From positions 62,001 to 126,000 of the forward strand of contig JAQGJP010000104.1 in the NCBI GenBank assembly GCA_028290545.1: a stretch of 64,000 bases of DNA. The letters run 5' to 3'. The notes beneath the pieces are model-generated. The model saw only the letters and a program-made list of their open reading frames with translations. It was not told the origin of the DNA and did not search any database. The translations under genes and the position numbers were made by a program. Shown piece after piece: positions 42,967-52,680 of this stretch. Source of the DNA: Rhizobium sp. (GTDB lineage Bacteria > Pseudomonadota > Alphaproteobacteria > Rhizobiales > Rhizobiaceae). How positions within the stretch are numbered: position 1 is the stretch's first letter; each line of letters opens with the position of its first letter.

Positions 42967-43563
42967 TCATTGGGTGATCCTGACGACCTCAACCCTGCGG
43001 TTGACCGGCGATTCCGGATCGTAGGTGTCCTTCAGCCGCTCCTCGCCGAACCCGACGGCGATCAATCGCGAAGGATCGAGATGGTAGGAGGTGACCAGAA
43101 CCCTGCGGACGGCTGCAGCGCGCGCTTCGGACAGCTCGAAATTGTGTTCATCGGTGCCCGATGTATCCGTGTGGCCATTCAGCGCTATGCGTACTTTCGA
43201 CATGCTTGGGTCGGACAGGGCCGCGCCCAGGGCTTCGACCTGTGTATGTGCCGCGGCACTGATCTCTGCGGAATCGAGTTCGAACTGTATTTGCACATCG
43301 ATTTTCGGCAGCTCTTTCTCGGCAATGATTTCGGCCAGCTTTTTACGCTGATTGATCTGTATGCCCCGACCGGGAAGACTGTCGAGAAATTGTGCGTCAT
43401 TCCTGCTGAGCCCGGTTTCCCTCAAGCCCCTCTTGATGGTTTTCTTTGGCTTGAGCTTATTGAGGATCGTACCGGAAGTGACCTCCTGCGCCGCGACGGG
43501 CTGCAGGCCGGCGACAGACAATGCAATCAAACCTATCGCTGCGACATGTAGAAGCTTTTTCAT
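42967..43563 (-). CDS. OmpA-type peptidoglycan-associated protein
   Basis: The 198-residue protein has a signal peptide (MKKLLHVAAIGLIALSVAGLQPVAAQ) and a C-terminal OmpA domain (about 85-195). The peptidoglycan-binding residues are visible in IALNGHTDTSG with Asp and FELSEARAAAVRR with Arg. The N-terminal 60 residues are lysine-rich and unknown. There is no beta-barrel, so it is soluble periplasmic or lipid-free and should hold its partner at the wall. GGAGAAG before the ATG at 43563 decides the start. It follows the caspase-Sel1 gene by 147 bases in the same direction. Confidence 0.9.
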   Translation of the reverse strand: MKKLLHVAAIGLIALSVAGLQPVAAQEVTSGTILNKLKPKKTIKRGLRETGLSRNDAQFLDSLPGRGIQINQRKKLAEIIAEKELPKIDVQIQFELDSAEISAAAHTQVEALGAALSDPSMSKVRIALNGHTDTSGTDEHNFELSEARAAAVRRVLVTSYHLDPSRLIAVGFGEERLKDTYDPESPVNRRVEVVRITQ

Positions 43564-43710
43564 TTGTCTTCTCCAAAAACGGCAAGTGATACTAGCAACA
43601 AGGCGACTTGAAATCAGTAGCATTTTTGGCCGATGTTTGGTGTTACCGATGTTACCGTGCCTTCTCTACGTTTGCGGGAAGAACAATATTCGAGGCGACG
43701 GCGCCCAGCG

Positions 43711-46335
43711 TCAATTTCGGACGCTGGACCGCGCCATGAGATCGATCGCCTGATTGCTCGCAGTACCGAACACGCCATCGAGTGCGCCGGAATAGTAGCC
43801 GCGCTCCTTGAGCGCCCGCTGAATCTCGCGACGGAAAGCCCGGGAATAGCTTGTCGCTCCCCCACGCATCAGGTTGATGAAACCGATGTCCCGGCCCTCC
43901 ATGGAAGCCATGGCCAGACGGGCTGCTGCGGCTGGGTCGGGGTTCGTGCCCAGTCCCTTGTCGACAAGAAGTGAAAGGTTGCCCATTGCGAAGGTATTTC
44001 CGGCGTTGGCAGCACGTTCGTACCAGTATTTCGCCTGGCTGTAGTCCTGGCGGACGCCCCGGCCGTTTTCATAGAGCCAGGCGAGGGAGCCCATCGAATA
44101 GGCATCGTTTTTCTCCGCTGCCCTTTCGTACCATACACGCGCTTCTTCGAAATTGACCGGGGCGCCGAGGCCGTTCTGAAGCGCGTAGCCGATCGATCCC
44201 ATGGCATTGAGATCGCCAAGCGCTGCCGCCTTGCGATAATATTCCAGCGACCTTGCATAGTCATGCGGCACGCCCACCGCTTCGCGATACAACCAGCCAA
44301 GCGAGGTGAGGGAATAGGCATCATTCAGCGCGGCAGCTTTTTCATACCAGCGTATCGCCTCGAGATAGTTGATCGGCATGCCGAGGCCGTACTGAGCCAT
44401 GTAGCCGAGCGACGACATGCCGGTTACATCGTTTTTCTCCGCGGCACGGCGATAAAGATCGATCGCTCTTCCGTAGTCGCGTCCGACGCCTCTGCCTTCG
44501 CGATAGAGCCATGCCAGCGCTGACAGCGAGTACCCGTCGTTGCGCTCGACGCCCTTCTCGTACCAGTAGCGGGCTTCTTCGAAGTTGACATTGGTTCCGA
44601 GACCGTTTTGCAAGGCATAGCCGAGCGATCCGATCGCATTCACATCGCCTTGAAACGCTGCCTTGCGGTAGAGTTCCAGCGATTTGACAGGGTCACGCTG
44701 AACGGCGATACCCTCGCGATAGAACCAGGCGACCGCTGCCTGGGCATTGGCGTAATCCCGCTCCGCCGCCTTGGTGTACCAGTCCAGGGATCGCTGGTAA
44801 TCCCGCGGAATGCCGTTGTAGCCCTCGCGATAGATCCAGCCGAGCGACGCCTGGGCATAGGAATTGCCGGCATCGGCCGCCTCCTCCAGCATCCGCATAC
44901 CCTTCTGCATATCCTTGGGCTCGCCATTGCCGTAGATCACCAGCCAGGCCATGTTTGAGTAGGCATAGGAATTGCCGAGATCCACCGCCTTTTGATACCA
45001 GTGGCGGGCCTCCCCGTAATTGCGACTTATGTCGTGGGCGCGGCCGACCATATCGCTCAACATCGAGTCGCGCGGATCCATCCCGGCTGCGCGCGTGCAG
45101 ACATCGATTGCCCTCCGAACCTGGATATCGGCGAAAGCCACACCGGCAAGACCCGGCTCGGAGCCCGGCTCACCCGCAAGTCCATAGCACTCGCGCGCAA
45201 CGGGGGTGGCGCTCCTGACATTCGGCCGAAATCCGGTCACCTTCTCCTCAACCTTGAGATCCGGCTTTGCGATCAGCAGCGCCAGCCGCTTTTCGCCCAG
45301 CGCCCTGTACAGCTTGTCATTGGCGTATTTGTCGATGAATGCCTGGATCGCCAGCGCATTGCTGGAGGACTTGACGCGATCCCAGTCGGCGGCCGCAGAA
45401 TTGTCGGGTATGTTGGGCCGCACGACCGTTTCGGCCTTGTCGACCTTGTCGACAGTCTCGACTTTTTCGGGCTCGACCTTGTTGGGCTCGACGGTTTCAG
45501 TTTTGCTCGCATCCGTGACTGTGTCCGAGGCTGGTCCGTTCAGATAGACCTCGCCCGGAATTTCGTCGTAGTAGGACGGGGTCTGGTCGTGATCGACAGT
45601 CTTGGCGAGTTTGGCGACCTCTATTTGCAGGGTCTTTGCCAGTTTCACCTGCGACATGCCAGGGATCTTGAGGAGCGGGATGAGCTTGCGCGTGAAAACC
45701 GAATTCGGCTCGGGATCGTCCTCACTGAGTGCATCCAGTGCGACCTGCTTGCCGCCAGCCGAAAAGAGCATGAACACGCCCTTCCCCGGCGGGCCTTCGT
45801 TGACCAGACCGACACTGCGGCCAATGCTGCGGCCTGCGATCTTCTTGAAGGGGTTTTCGCGACAGGCGTCCAGGATCATGAATATTCGCCCAGGCTTTCG
45901 CTCCTGCAGCGCGTCGATGATGGCATCGGCCGATCGCGCCTCGTCCAGCACAACATCCTCGTCCTCGTTCGGGGCTATTTCCGGAAAATCGGTCGGCAGC
46001 AGGTAGTTGACGCTGCCGACGGCGACGCCATGCCCCGCGTAGAAAAAGAAGGCGGTATCACCCTCCTCCACCTTGTCCGCGAACTCGCTGATCTTGCGGT
46101 TCAGTTCAGCGCGATTGACATCGATTGCTTCGATGACCACGTCGAAGCCGATCTCCTTGAGGGCGGCGCCGACCGCATGCGCATCATTGGCAGCCTTGCT
46201 GAGGTCAGCAACGGCGTCGTACTGGTTGTTGCCGACCACAAGCGCAACACGCCGTCCCTCGGCGTGAGCCACGCCAAAGCAAAGCGTCGAAAACAACAAA
46301 AACAACGTGAAAATGCGGATCGATACAGCCATCAT
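43711..46335 (-). CDS. Exported caspase-like peptidase with Sel1 repeats and peptidoglycan-binding end
   Basis: The 874-residue protein has a signal peptide (MMAVSIRIFTLFLLFSTLCFGVAHA-E), a C14 caspase-like domain (about 28-240) with His102 in FYAGHGVA and Cys158 in MILDACRENPF, a charged linker with VEPNKVEPEKVETVDK, and about ten Sel1 repeats of 36 residues (about 430-790; pattern A...LG..Y..G.GV..D...A...Y..AA). It ends with a peptidoglycan-binding_1-like domain (about 822-874, FRREIQRALKERGYYSG). The catalytic pair is intact. It opens the run of envelope genes. Start may be ATG at 46335 or 46332, or a TTG at 46371. Confidence 0.9.
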   Translation of the reverse strand: MMAVSIRIFTLFLLFSTLCFGVAHAEGRRVALVVGNNQYDAVADLSKAANDAHAVGAALKEIGFDVVIEAIDVNRAELNRKISEFADKVEEGDTAFFFYAGHGVAVGSVNYLLPTDFPEIAPNEDEDVVLDEARSADAIIDALQERKPGRIFMILDACRENPFKKIAGRSIGRSVGLVNEGPPGKGVFMLFSAGGKQVALDALSEDDPEPNSVFTRKLIPLLKIPGMSQVKLAKTLQIEVAKLAKTVDHDQTPSYYDEIPGEVYLNGPASDTVTDASKTETVEPNKVEPEKVETVDKVDKAETVVRPNIPDNSAAADWDRVKSSSNALAIQAFIDKYANDKLYRALGEKRLALLIAKPDLKVEEKVTGFRPNVRSATPVARECYGLAGEPGSEPGLAGVAFADIQVRRAIDVCTRAAGMDPRDSMLSDMVGRAHDISRNYGEARHWYQKAVDLGNSYAYSNMAWLVIYGNGEPKDMQKGMRMLEEAADAGNSYAQASLGWIYREGYNGIPRDYQRSLDWYTKAAERDYANAQAAVAWFYREGIAVQRDPVKSLELYRKAAFQGDVNAIGSLGYALQNGLGTNVNFEEARYWYEKGVERNDGYSLSALAWLYREGRGVGRDYGRAIDLYRRAAEKNDVTGMSSLGYMAQYGLGMPINYLEAIRWYEKAAALNDAYSLTSLGWLYREAVGVPHDYARSLEYYRKAAALGDLNAMGSIGYALQNGLGAPVNFEEARVWYERAAEKNDAYSMGSLAWLYENGRGVRQDYSQAKYWYERAANAGNTFAMGNLSLLVDKGLGTNPDPAAAARLAMASMEGRDIGFINLMRGGATSYSRAFRREIQRALKERGYYSGALDGVFGTASNQAIDLMARSSVRN

Positions 46336-46530
46336 GTTTGCACCCAGGCGCAAGAAGGCGTTAATCTTCAATTCATTGTAAAAATAGGGGCTGTTCTCGT
46401 CAACTGCTTTGTGGCCGGCATGTATCAGACAGTCGAAAGCATCCGGCGATTGAGTGCCCGGGTCGAAGAACTCTATCGGCGTCGATGCAGTGGACGATCA
46501 TCGGTAACCCGGCTGAAAATATTGCTGCAA

Positions 46531-46560
46531 ACAAAAAGTGCCCGCGGTTGAAGCGGGCAT
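46531..46560 (-). terminator. Intrinsic terminator of the RTX gene
   Basis: GCCCGC/GCGGGC stem; on the minus strand it is followed by ACTTTTTGTTT, a good intrinsic terminator 30 bases after the RTX stop at 46589. Confidence 0.75.
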
Positions 46561-46588
46561 TTGTTCTTCGCGGAAGTCGCTGACGACG

Positions 46589-48307
46589 CTAAAGCATCAT
46601 CTGTGTTTCGACGAACTTGCTGCCACCGTCGATGACGATCGTGAAATCGGCTTTTTCATCGCCGTCCCAGTCCCCGGTCAAAATCGTATCACCATGGTTG
46701 TCTTCAAATCGAAGCTGGCCGGCGCGGCCCGAAAACTCGTCGGACCCGATGAACTTGAAGGCCTGATTCTTGTTAGCCAAGGTGTTTGCGTCGATGCCGC
46801 TGAGATCCAGAACATCGCCCTGCTTGAAGTTCATATCCTTGATCAGGTCGGAGGAATGATCCACTGTCGCGTCGAAGATAAAGCTGTCGGCGCCCTTGCC
46901 GCCGATAAGAACGTCATTGCCCTTGCCGCCGTTCAGCATATCGCGACCGATTCCGCCCTTGATAACATCCCAGCCGCCCTGGCCGTTCAAGATGTTCGAC
47001 AGATCATTGCCGGTGATGTTGTTGCCAACCGCTCCACCGTCGACGTTCTTCTGGTGCGACGTAAGCTGCAGGTTTTTGCCCGATGCGGCTGTGACGAAAT
47101 TTTCGTAGCTCACGGTAAAGGTCTTAACCGATTCGCCGACCTCATAGACGCTGACGTCGTTCATGATCTCGATGCTGATGCCTTCGCCAAACGGATGTGA
47201 ATCCTGAAGCAATGTGAAGCCCTCGGACCAGGACTGCTTATAGCCAATAATATCGAGTTCAGCCTCGAAATCACCATAGCCGATTTTCCAGTCGAACGAT
47301 GCCTCCAGAACCAGTGACGTAATGGCCTTCAACGTGACCGACATGGCATAGGTCGCATCCACGGTGAAGGTGCCTTCCCCTTCCGGTGTGTCGAATTTGA
47401 ATTTGTCCCCCAGGTCACCTTCGACGGTCTGACCGAGACTTGTCTCCATCGTTACATCGATATCGGGCGTGTACGTGATATCCTGCGCCAGTGAAGCGGT
47501 CCCGACAAGCCTGGCATCCAGCACGCCGGCTTCGACGTTGAAGGAAACCGGCCCCATGTCGAGACCTTGACCGAAGGACAGGGGAATCGGCAAAAAGCTG
47601 TCCAGATCAACTTCGGCCGTCAGGAACGGACTGGATTTTCCGGTCATATGCAACGAACCGAATTGCGAACCGTCGTTGATCAGTTCGGCATCTTCATAAT
47701 TGAATTCCGGCAGGGCCGCGGTGACCGAACCGTAACCCAAGTCCAGCGTATAGCCGCCAACGCCGCCCAGATTCTCCGCGGTGATCTTGAAAATCTCGGT
47801 TGTCGGGATGCCGAGGTTCACATCGGCGTTCAGAATGTTCTGACTACCGGAACCGCTGGCTATCAAGATGTCATAGCTGTAGCCCACATTGGCCTGCACA
47901 TTCGCAGTAAGGCTGGCACCCAGTTCCATTTTTACATAGGAATCGGCCGCGCTTGGCCCCGCAGCGTCGATCCCCTTGTCTTGCAGATCGGTATAGGTAA
48001 ACGCGGATGTGTCAATGAACGCTGCAGCGTTCGGTATCGCCTTTGCGGGTGACACCACGGCATTCGCATCGAATTCGAAAGAGGATTGCAGACTTCCCAG
48101 GTCCAGCCTGGCAGTTCCAAGCAGGTTGAACGCCAGATCATAGGTAGCGGATATGCTTCCGAAAACGGATGCGACATCGGCTATGCCAAAATTGATGCTG
48201 GACGTCTTCGTGTCCTGCTCATGGAAATCGAGGTCAAGGAAATTGTATTCCAGAGCGGTGCCTGCACCTTCTCCAAACATCCCGCCGATGAAATTGAACT
48301 GTGTCAT
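46589..48307 (-). CDS. RTX-type calcium-binding secreted protein
   Basis: The 572-residue protein lacks an N-terminal signal peptide and has a C-terminal RTX block (about 430-490) with nonapeptide repeats: NNITGNDLSNILNGQGG, DVIKGGIGRDMLNGG, KGNDVLIGGKGADSF. An acidic loop DWDGDEKADF near the end is EF-hand-like. Such proteins leave by type I secretion using the C-terminus. The 400-residue N-terminal part is rich in beta-strands and has no family I recognise (it repeats glycine/serine segments, GASLTANVQANVGYSYD). No type I secretion genes are in the window. It may be an adhesin or matrix protein. Confidence 0.85.
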   Translation of the reverse strand: MTQFNFIGGMFGEGAGTALEYNFLDLDFHEQDTKTSSINFGIADVASVFGSISATYDLAFNLLGTARLDLGSLQSSFEFDANAVVSPAKAIPNAAAFIDTSAFTYTDLQDKGIDAAGPSAADSYVKMELGASLTANVQANVGYSYDILIASGSGSQNILNADVNLGIPTTEIFKITAENLGGVGGYTLDLGYGSVTAALPEFNYEDAELINDGSQFGSLHMTGKSSPFLTAEVDLDSFLPIPLSFGQGLDMGPVSFNVEAGVLDARLVGTASLAQDITYTPDIDVTMETSLGQTVEGDLGDKFKFDTPEGEGTFTVDATYAMSVTLKAITSLVLEASFDWKIGYGDFEAELDIIGYKQSWSEGFTLLQDSHPFGEGISIEIMNDVSVYEVGESVKTFTVSYENFVTAASGKNLQLTSHQKNVDGGAVGNNITGNDLSNILNGQGGWDVIKGGIGRDMLNGGKGNDVLIGGKGADSFIFDATVDHSSDLIKDMNFKQGDVLDLSGIDANTLANKNQAFKFIGSDEFSGRAGQLRFEDNHGDTILTGDWDGDEKADFTIVIDGGSKFVETQMML

Positions 48308-48741
48308 GCCATTCCCCCCTTTTTAATTGTTGTCCGAGACGTGCAATCGCGTCCGGTTATCTATTTTGTCGCTCAACTCATGCCCGACACTGTAGGCGCC
48401 GCCTGCCTATACGTCGCGTTTCATTCCGGGGAAGCACAAGCACAATCCAGTTCAAAGTGAAAAAAATCACTTGGAACCGATTCCAAAAATAGTTGCGGCA
48501 ATACTGATGAAGTCTCACGCTCCCCGCTTCATCGAGAACACAATTATCATCGCGGGATACAAAATTCAACATATGCAACTGAAGAGAGCAGCGAATATTC
48601 AGTTCGTCGCCTCCGTTGCTCACAAATATTTCAGAAAAAGCTTATTTTAGCTTATAGTAATAATTCGCAGGCAAACCTATGCTTCAGCTGGCGAGGTCAT
48701 ACTGGTCTGCAACGCCCTCGCATCGATCGGCACAACCTGGC
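48308..48741. other. Gene-free stretch between the RTX and ABC-F genes
   Basis: 434 bases without a supported gene. The RTX gene reads away to the left and the ABC-F gene ends at the right. It is AT-rich around 48440-48680 (ATATTTCAGAAAAAG, TTATTTTAGC). It contains the inverted repeat at 48473-48488. It should hold the RTX promoter, but no clear -35/-10 pair was identified. Confidence 0.6.
48473..48488. repeat. Inverted repeat, possible operator of the RTX gene
   Basis: TTGGAA (48473-48478), four bases, TTCCAA (48483-48488), about 165 bases upstream of the RTX start codon. Symmetric enough for a dimeric repressor site; no regulator is known. Confidence 0.35.
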
Positions 48742-50364
48742 TCAGCTCCGCAAGCCCGGAGCTTCCTGGCCGGTGCGCGCCACATATTCCGTATAGCCGC
48801 CGCCATACTGGTGGATGCCCTCCGGCGTCAGTTCCAGCACCCGGTTGGACAGTGCGGCCAGAAAATGCCGGTCGTGGCTGACGAACAGCATCGTGCCCTC
48901 ATATTCGGAAAGCGCCTTGATCAGCATTTCCTTGGTGTCGAGGTCCAAGTGGTTGGTCGGCTCGTCGAGCACGAGCAGGTTCGGCGGGTCGAACAGCATC
49001 CTGGCCATGACGAGACGCGCTTTCTCGCCGCCCGACAGCACCCGGCACTTCTTTTCGATATCGTCGCCGGAAAACCCGAAGCAACCGGCAAGCGCACGCA
49101 GCGGTGCCTGACCTGATAGCGGAAAAGAGTCGGCCAGCCATTCGAGTACGGTGCGATCGCCATCGAGCAGGTCCATGGCATGCTGGGCGAAATAGCCGAG
49201 CTTGACGCTGGCGCCCAGCGCGACGCTGCCCTGGTCAGGCGCGGTCGAGCCCGTCACCAGCTTGAGCAGGGTGGACTTGCCGGCGCCGTTGATGCCCATG
49301 ATGCACCAGCGTTCCTTTCGACGCACCATGAAGTCCAGTCCTTCGTAGATGGTGCGGCTGCCGTATTTCTTGTGCACGTTCTTGATGTTGATCACGTCTT
49401 CACCGGAGCGCGGCGCGGGCAGGAAGTCGAATGCGACGGTCTGGCGGCGCTTCGGCGGCTCCACCCGGTCGATCTTGTCGAGCTTCTTGACGCGGCTCTG
49501 CACCTGGGCGGCATGGCTGGCGCGCGCCTTGAAGCGCTCGATGAACTTGATTTCCTTGGCGAGCATCGCCTGCTGGCGTTCGAACTGGGCAAGCTGCTGC
49601 TTTTCGTTCTGCGCCCGCTGCTGTTCGTAGAACGCATAGTCACCTGCATAGGTCGCCAGCGACCCACCGTCGATTTCGATGATCTTGGAGATGATGCGGT
49701 TGAGGAACTCGCGGTCGTGCGAAGTCATCAGCAGCGCACCGTCATAGCCCTTGAGGAAGTCCTCCAGCCAGATGAGGCTCTCGAGATCCAGATGGTTGCT
49801 CGGCTCGTCGAGCAGCATCACATCCGGACGCATGAGGAGAATGCGAGCCAGCGCCACGCGCATTTTCCAGCCGCCCGAGAGCGCGCCGACATCGCCGTCC
49901 ATCATTTCCTGGCTGAAGCTGAGGCCTGCAAGCACTTCGCGCGCGCGACCGTCCAGCGCATAGCCGTCCAGTTCCTCGAAGCGGGACTGCACCTCGCCGT
50001 AGCGCTCGATGATCTCGTCCATCTTGTCCATCTGGTCCGGGTCGACCATGGCCGCCTCGAGCTCGCGCAATTCGGCGGCGACAATGCTCACCGGGCCGGC
50101 GCCGTCCATGACTTCGGCGACCGCGCTGCGGCCCGCCATCTCGCCCACATCCTGATTGAAGTAACCGATCGTCACGCCCTTTTCGACGGATACCTGCCCT
50201 TCGTCCGGTTGCTCCTGCTGCGTGATCATCCGGAAGAGCGTCGTCTTGCCGGCGCCGTTGGGACCGACGAGGCCGATCTTTTCGCCCTTGTTGAGCGCCG
50301 CCGAGGCCTCGATGAAAAGCAGCCTGTGGCTGTTCTGCTTGCTGATATTTTCGATGCGAATCAT
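48742..50364 (-). CDS. ABC-F family ATPase (YbiT-like)
   Basis: ABC-F proteins have two ATPase domains and no membrane part; they act on ribosomes. The 540-residue protein has Walker [11 protein letters not shown] and the second IGNGAGKST-type GINGAGKST, signatures [10 protein letters not shown] and [10 protein letters not shown], and Walker [16 protein letters not shown] and [11 protein letters not shown]. An ABC_tran_2 linker ([16 protein letters not shown]) joins the domains. The order best fits the YbiT branch. It is not part of an obvious operon. Confidence 0.92.
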   Translation of the reverse strand: MIRIENISKQNSHRLLFIEASAALNKGEKIGLVGPNGAGKTTLFRMITQQEQPDEGQVSVEKGVTIGYFNQDVGEMAGRSAVAEVMDGAGPVSIVAAELRELEAAMVDPDQMDKMDEIIERYGEVQSRFEELDGYALDGRAREVLAGLSFSQEMMDGDVGALSGGWKMRVALARILLMRPDVMLLDEPSNHLDLESLIWLEDFLKGYDGALLMTSHDREFLNRIISKIIEIDGGSLATYAGDYAFYEQQRAQNEKQQLAQFERQQAMLAKEIKFIERFKARASHAAQVQSRVKKLDKIDRVEPPKRRQTVAFDFLPAPRSGEDVINIKNVHKKYGSRTIYEGLDFMVRRKERWCIMGINGAGKSTLLKLVTGSTAPDQGSVALGASVKLGYFAQHAMDLLDGDRTVLEWLADSFPLSGQAPLRALAGCFGFSGDDIEKKCRVLSGGEKARLVMARMLFDPPNLLVLDEPTNHLDLDTKEMLIKALSEYEGTMLFVSHDRHFLAALSNRVLELTPEGIHQYGGGYTEYVARTGQEAPGLRS

Positions 50365-50508
50365 GTGCGAAATCGGGTCCGAGAGTGTTTTGGCGCCTTA
50401 TGTCACGTGTCGCACGGCCTGTCGCAAATTTTTCGATTGCGATTTACTTGCTGCAGCGGCGGCACAAATTATGTATGGCCGGTGTCTACAAAACTAACCG
50501 GGGCGAGC

Positions 50509-51513
50509 ATGCGCTTTTTTATAACTGGTACTGCGGGATTCGTTGGTTTTCATCTTTCAAAAAGGCTGCTGGACGAAGGTCATCGCGTGGTCGGCCTGGA
50601 TGGAATGACGCCCTTCTACGATGTTGAGCTCAAGAAGAAGCGTCATGCCCTGCTCGCCCGATCGGATCGGTTCAGTTCCGTCACGGGAATGCTGGAGGAT
50701 GTGGACGCGGTGTCACGGGCCGCCGAACTCGCCGAACCCGATGTCATCGTGCACTTGGCTGCGCAGGCAGGGGTGCGCTACAGTCTTGATAATCCCCGCG
50801 CTTATGTTGATTCAAATCTGGTCGGATCGTTCAATATTCTCGAGGTCGCAAAGCGTGTGAAGCCTCGGCACTTGCTGCTTGCATCGAGCTCGTCGATCTA
50901 TGGCGCGAACGAAAAAATTCCATTCGCGGAGATCGACAGAACCGACGAACCGATGACGATTTACGCTGCGACGAAGAAGTCCATGGAACTCATGGGACAC
51001 AGCTACGCCCACTTGTACAGCGTGCCGACGACAGCCTTTCGATTTTTCACGGCTTACGGACCCTGGGGTCGTCCCGACATGGCGCTGTTTAAATTCGTTG
51101 ACGCGATTTACAATGAGCGGCCGATCGAAATCTATGGCGAAGGGCGCATGAGCCGTGATTTCACCTATATCGACGATCTGGTCGAATGCATCGTGCGGTT
51201 GATTCCGCTGGCACCGATGGAGGAAAACCGGGTGGTATCGAGCGCGGTCAACGACACTCTCTCGCGCCAGGCCCCCTATCGCGTCGTCAATATCGGCGGT
51301 GGACAGCCAATCGAGCTGATGCGCTTCATCGAGACAATCGAAAAGGTCACCGGCAAGACGGCAATCAGAAAAATGTTGCCGATGCAGCCCGGCGACGTGC
51401 CCCGCACCTACGCATCGACGGATCTGCTGATGGCGCTCACCGGTTTTCAGCCGGCGATCACTCTGGATGAAGGCGTGAAGCATTTTGTCGAATGGTATCG
51501 GCAGGAATATTGA
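50509..51513 (+). CDS. UDP-glucuronate 4-epimerase-like SDR
   Basis: The 334-residue extended SDR begins [16 protein letters not shown] with the GxxGxxG NAD motif. The catalytic Tyr and Lys are in [11 protein letters not shown], and SYAHLY plus [17 protein letters not shown] match the UDP-glucuronate/UDP-glucose 4-epimerase branch (LpsL-like). It would supply UDP-galacturonate for envelope polysaccharide. I place the start at 50509, where the Rossmann fold begins, after GGGGCGAG. The open frame reaches far upstream over the ABC-F gene but that part is not coding. The glycosyltransferase that follows is 72 bases downstream. Confidence 0.9.
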   Translation: MRFFITGTAGFVGFHLSKRLLDEGHRVVGLDGMTPFYDVELKKKRHALLARSDRFSSVTGMLEDVDAVSRAAELAEPDVIVHLAAQAGVRYSLDNPRAYVDSNLVGSFNILEVAKRVKPRHLLLASSSSIYGANEKIPFAEIDRTDEPMTIYAATKKSMELMGHSYAHLYSVPTTAFRFFTAYGPWGRPDMALFKFVDAIYNERPIEIYGEGRMSRDFTYIDDLVECIVRLIPLAPMEENRVVSSAVNDTLSRQAPYRVVNIGGGQPIELMRFIETIEKVTGKTAIRKMLPMQPGDVPRTYASTDLLMALTGFQPAITLDEGVKHFVEWYRQEY

Positions 51514-51585
51514 CTCTGCTGCCCGCGGCTTGAAGCTCCGCGCCCGAATTGACACCTGGAGCATCGACCAAATAGGCTCTGCACG

Positions 51586-52680
51586 ATGAAGATTGCTTTC
51601 TATGCGCCGCTCAAGTCGCCCCATCACCCCGTGCCATCCGGCGACAGATTGATGGCACGGCTGCTGTTCGCAGCCCTTGAGCGCACCGGCCATCAGGTCG
51701 ATGTCGTCTCGGAACTGCGCACATTCATCAAGGAGCCTTTGCCCGAAATCTATGCTTCCCTGGAGGATCAGGCAAATGCCGAGCGCTGCAGAATCTCGGC
51801 GCTTTGGCAACACGATGGAACGCCTGATCTCTGGTTCTCCTATCACCCATATTACAAAGCGCCGGATCTTATCGGCCCCACCCTCGCCCAGTCGATCGGC
51901 GTGCCATACGTGACGGCTGAAGCCTCCCATTCGTCGCGACGCAACACCGGCGCATGGCAACAGTCGCAGGCGCAGGTTCTGGGAGCGATGGAAAAAGCCG
52001 CAGTCAATATCTGCTTTACCCGGCGCGATCACGATGGATTGGTCAAGGCGTCGCCCACAGTGCGCACGGCCATGCTGTCGCCGTTCCTCGATTCCCGGAC
52101 CTTCCTTGCGATCGAGCCCGATCCCCAGCCGGGCCGGCTGATGACAGTGGCGATGATGCGCGCGGGCGACAAGCTGGACAGTTACCGCATGCTGGCGGAA
52201 TCGCTGAAAATGTTGTCCGACACGCCATGGACGCTCTGCGTTATCGGCGACGGCCCGTGCCGGGCGGAGGTGGAGGCCGCCTTCGCAGACTGTCCTTCGC
52301 AACGTATCGAGTGGCACGGTGAAAAACGCCCGGACGAAATCGCTACGTTGTTGTCGAAGGGCTCCGTCTATGTATGGCCGGGCTGCGGCGAAGCGTATGG
52401 ACTGGCCTATCTCGAAGCCCAGGCAGCCGGCCTGCCAGTCGTGGCACAGTCGATCGCCGGCGTGCCCGAGGTCGTCGCCAATGGCCGAACGGGGATCCTG
52501 ACACCCGCCGGCGATATCGAAGCCTATGCCGGTGCGATCCGCCATCTGCTCACCAGCGACGATACGCGCGCAAGCATGTCACATTCGGCGCGGCAATTTG
52601 TGCGGGACGAGCGATCGCTGTCCGTGGCTGCATCCCGGCTCGATGCGATCCTGAAACAGTCCATCGGCAATCGATCATGA
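51586..52680 (+). CDS. Glycosyltransferase, GT4-like
   Basis: The 364-residue protein begins MKIAFYAPLKSPHHP and has a GT-B fold. The C-terminal domain shows the retaining-GT pattern GCGEAYGLAYLEAQAAGLPVVA, with the E...E spacing of GT4. No membrane anchor is visible. The sugar and acceptor are unknown. Its stop overlaps the deacetylase start by four bases, so the two act in one transcript, probably in envelope polysaccharide formation. Confidence 0.9.
   Translation: MKIAFYAPLKSPHHPVPSGDRLMARLLFAALERTGHQVDVVSELRTFIKEPLPEIYASLEDQANAERCRISALWQHDGTPDLWFSYHPYYKAPDLIGPTLAQSIGVPYVTAEASHSSRRNTGAWQQSQAQVLGAMEKAAVNICFTRRDHDGLVKASPTVRTAMLSPFLDSRTFLAIEPDPQPGRLMTVAMMRAGDKLDSYRMLAESLKMLSDTPWTLCVIGDGPCRAEVEAAFADCPSQRIEWHGEKRPDEIATLLSKGSVYVWPGCGEAYGLAYLEAQAAGLPVVAQSIAGVPEVVANGRTGILTPAGDIEAYAGAIRHLLTSDDTRASMSHSARQFVRDERSLSVAASRLDAILKQSIGNRS

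Noticed and set aside
43900-45000. Direct DNA repeats that could suggest a mobile element
   Set aside because: They are Sel1 repeats of a coding gene, divergent at DNA level and without terminal inverted repeats.
49180-50508. Long plus-strand open frame running into the epimerase gene
   Set aside because: It is antisense to the ABC-F gene, has no family signature, and the real protein begins at the Rossmann motif at 50509.
50812-52545. 577-codon minus-strand open frame
   Set aside because: It lies fully opposite the epimerase and glycosyltransferase genes, which have clear motifs; it is a codon-bias shadow.
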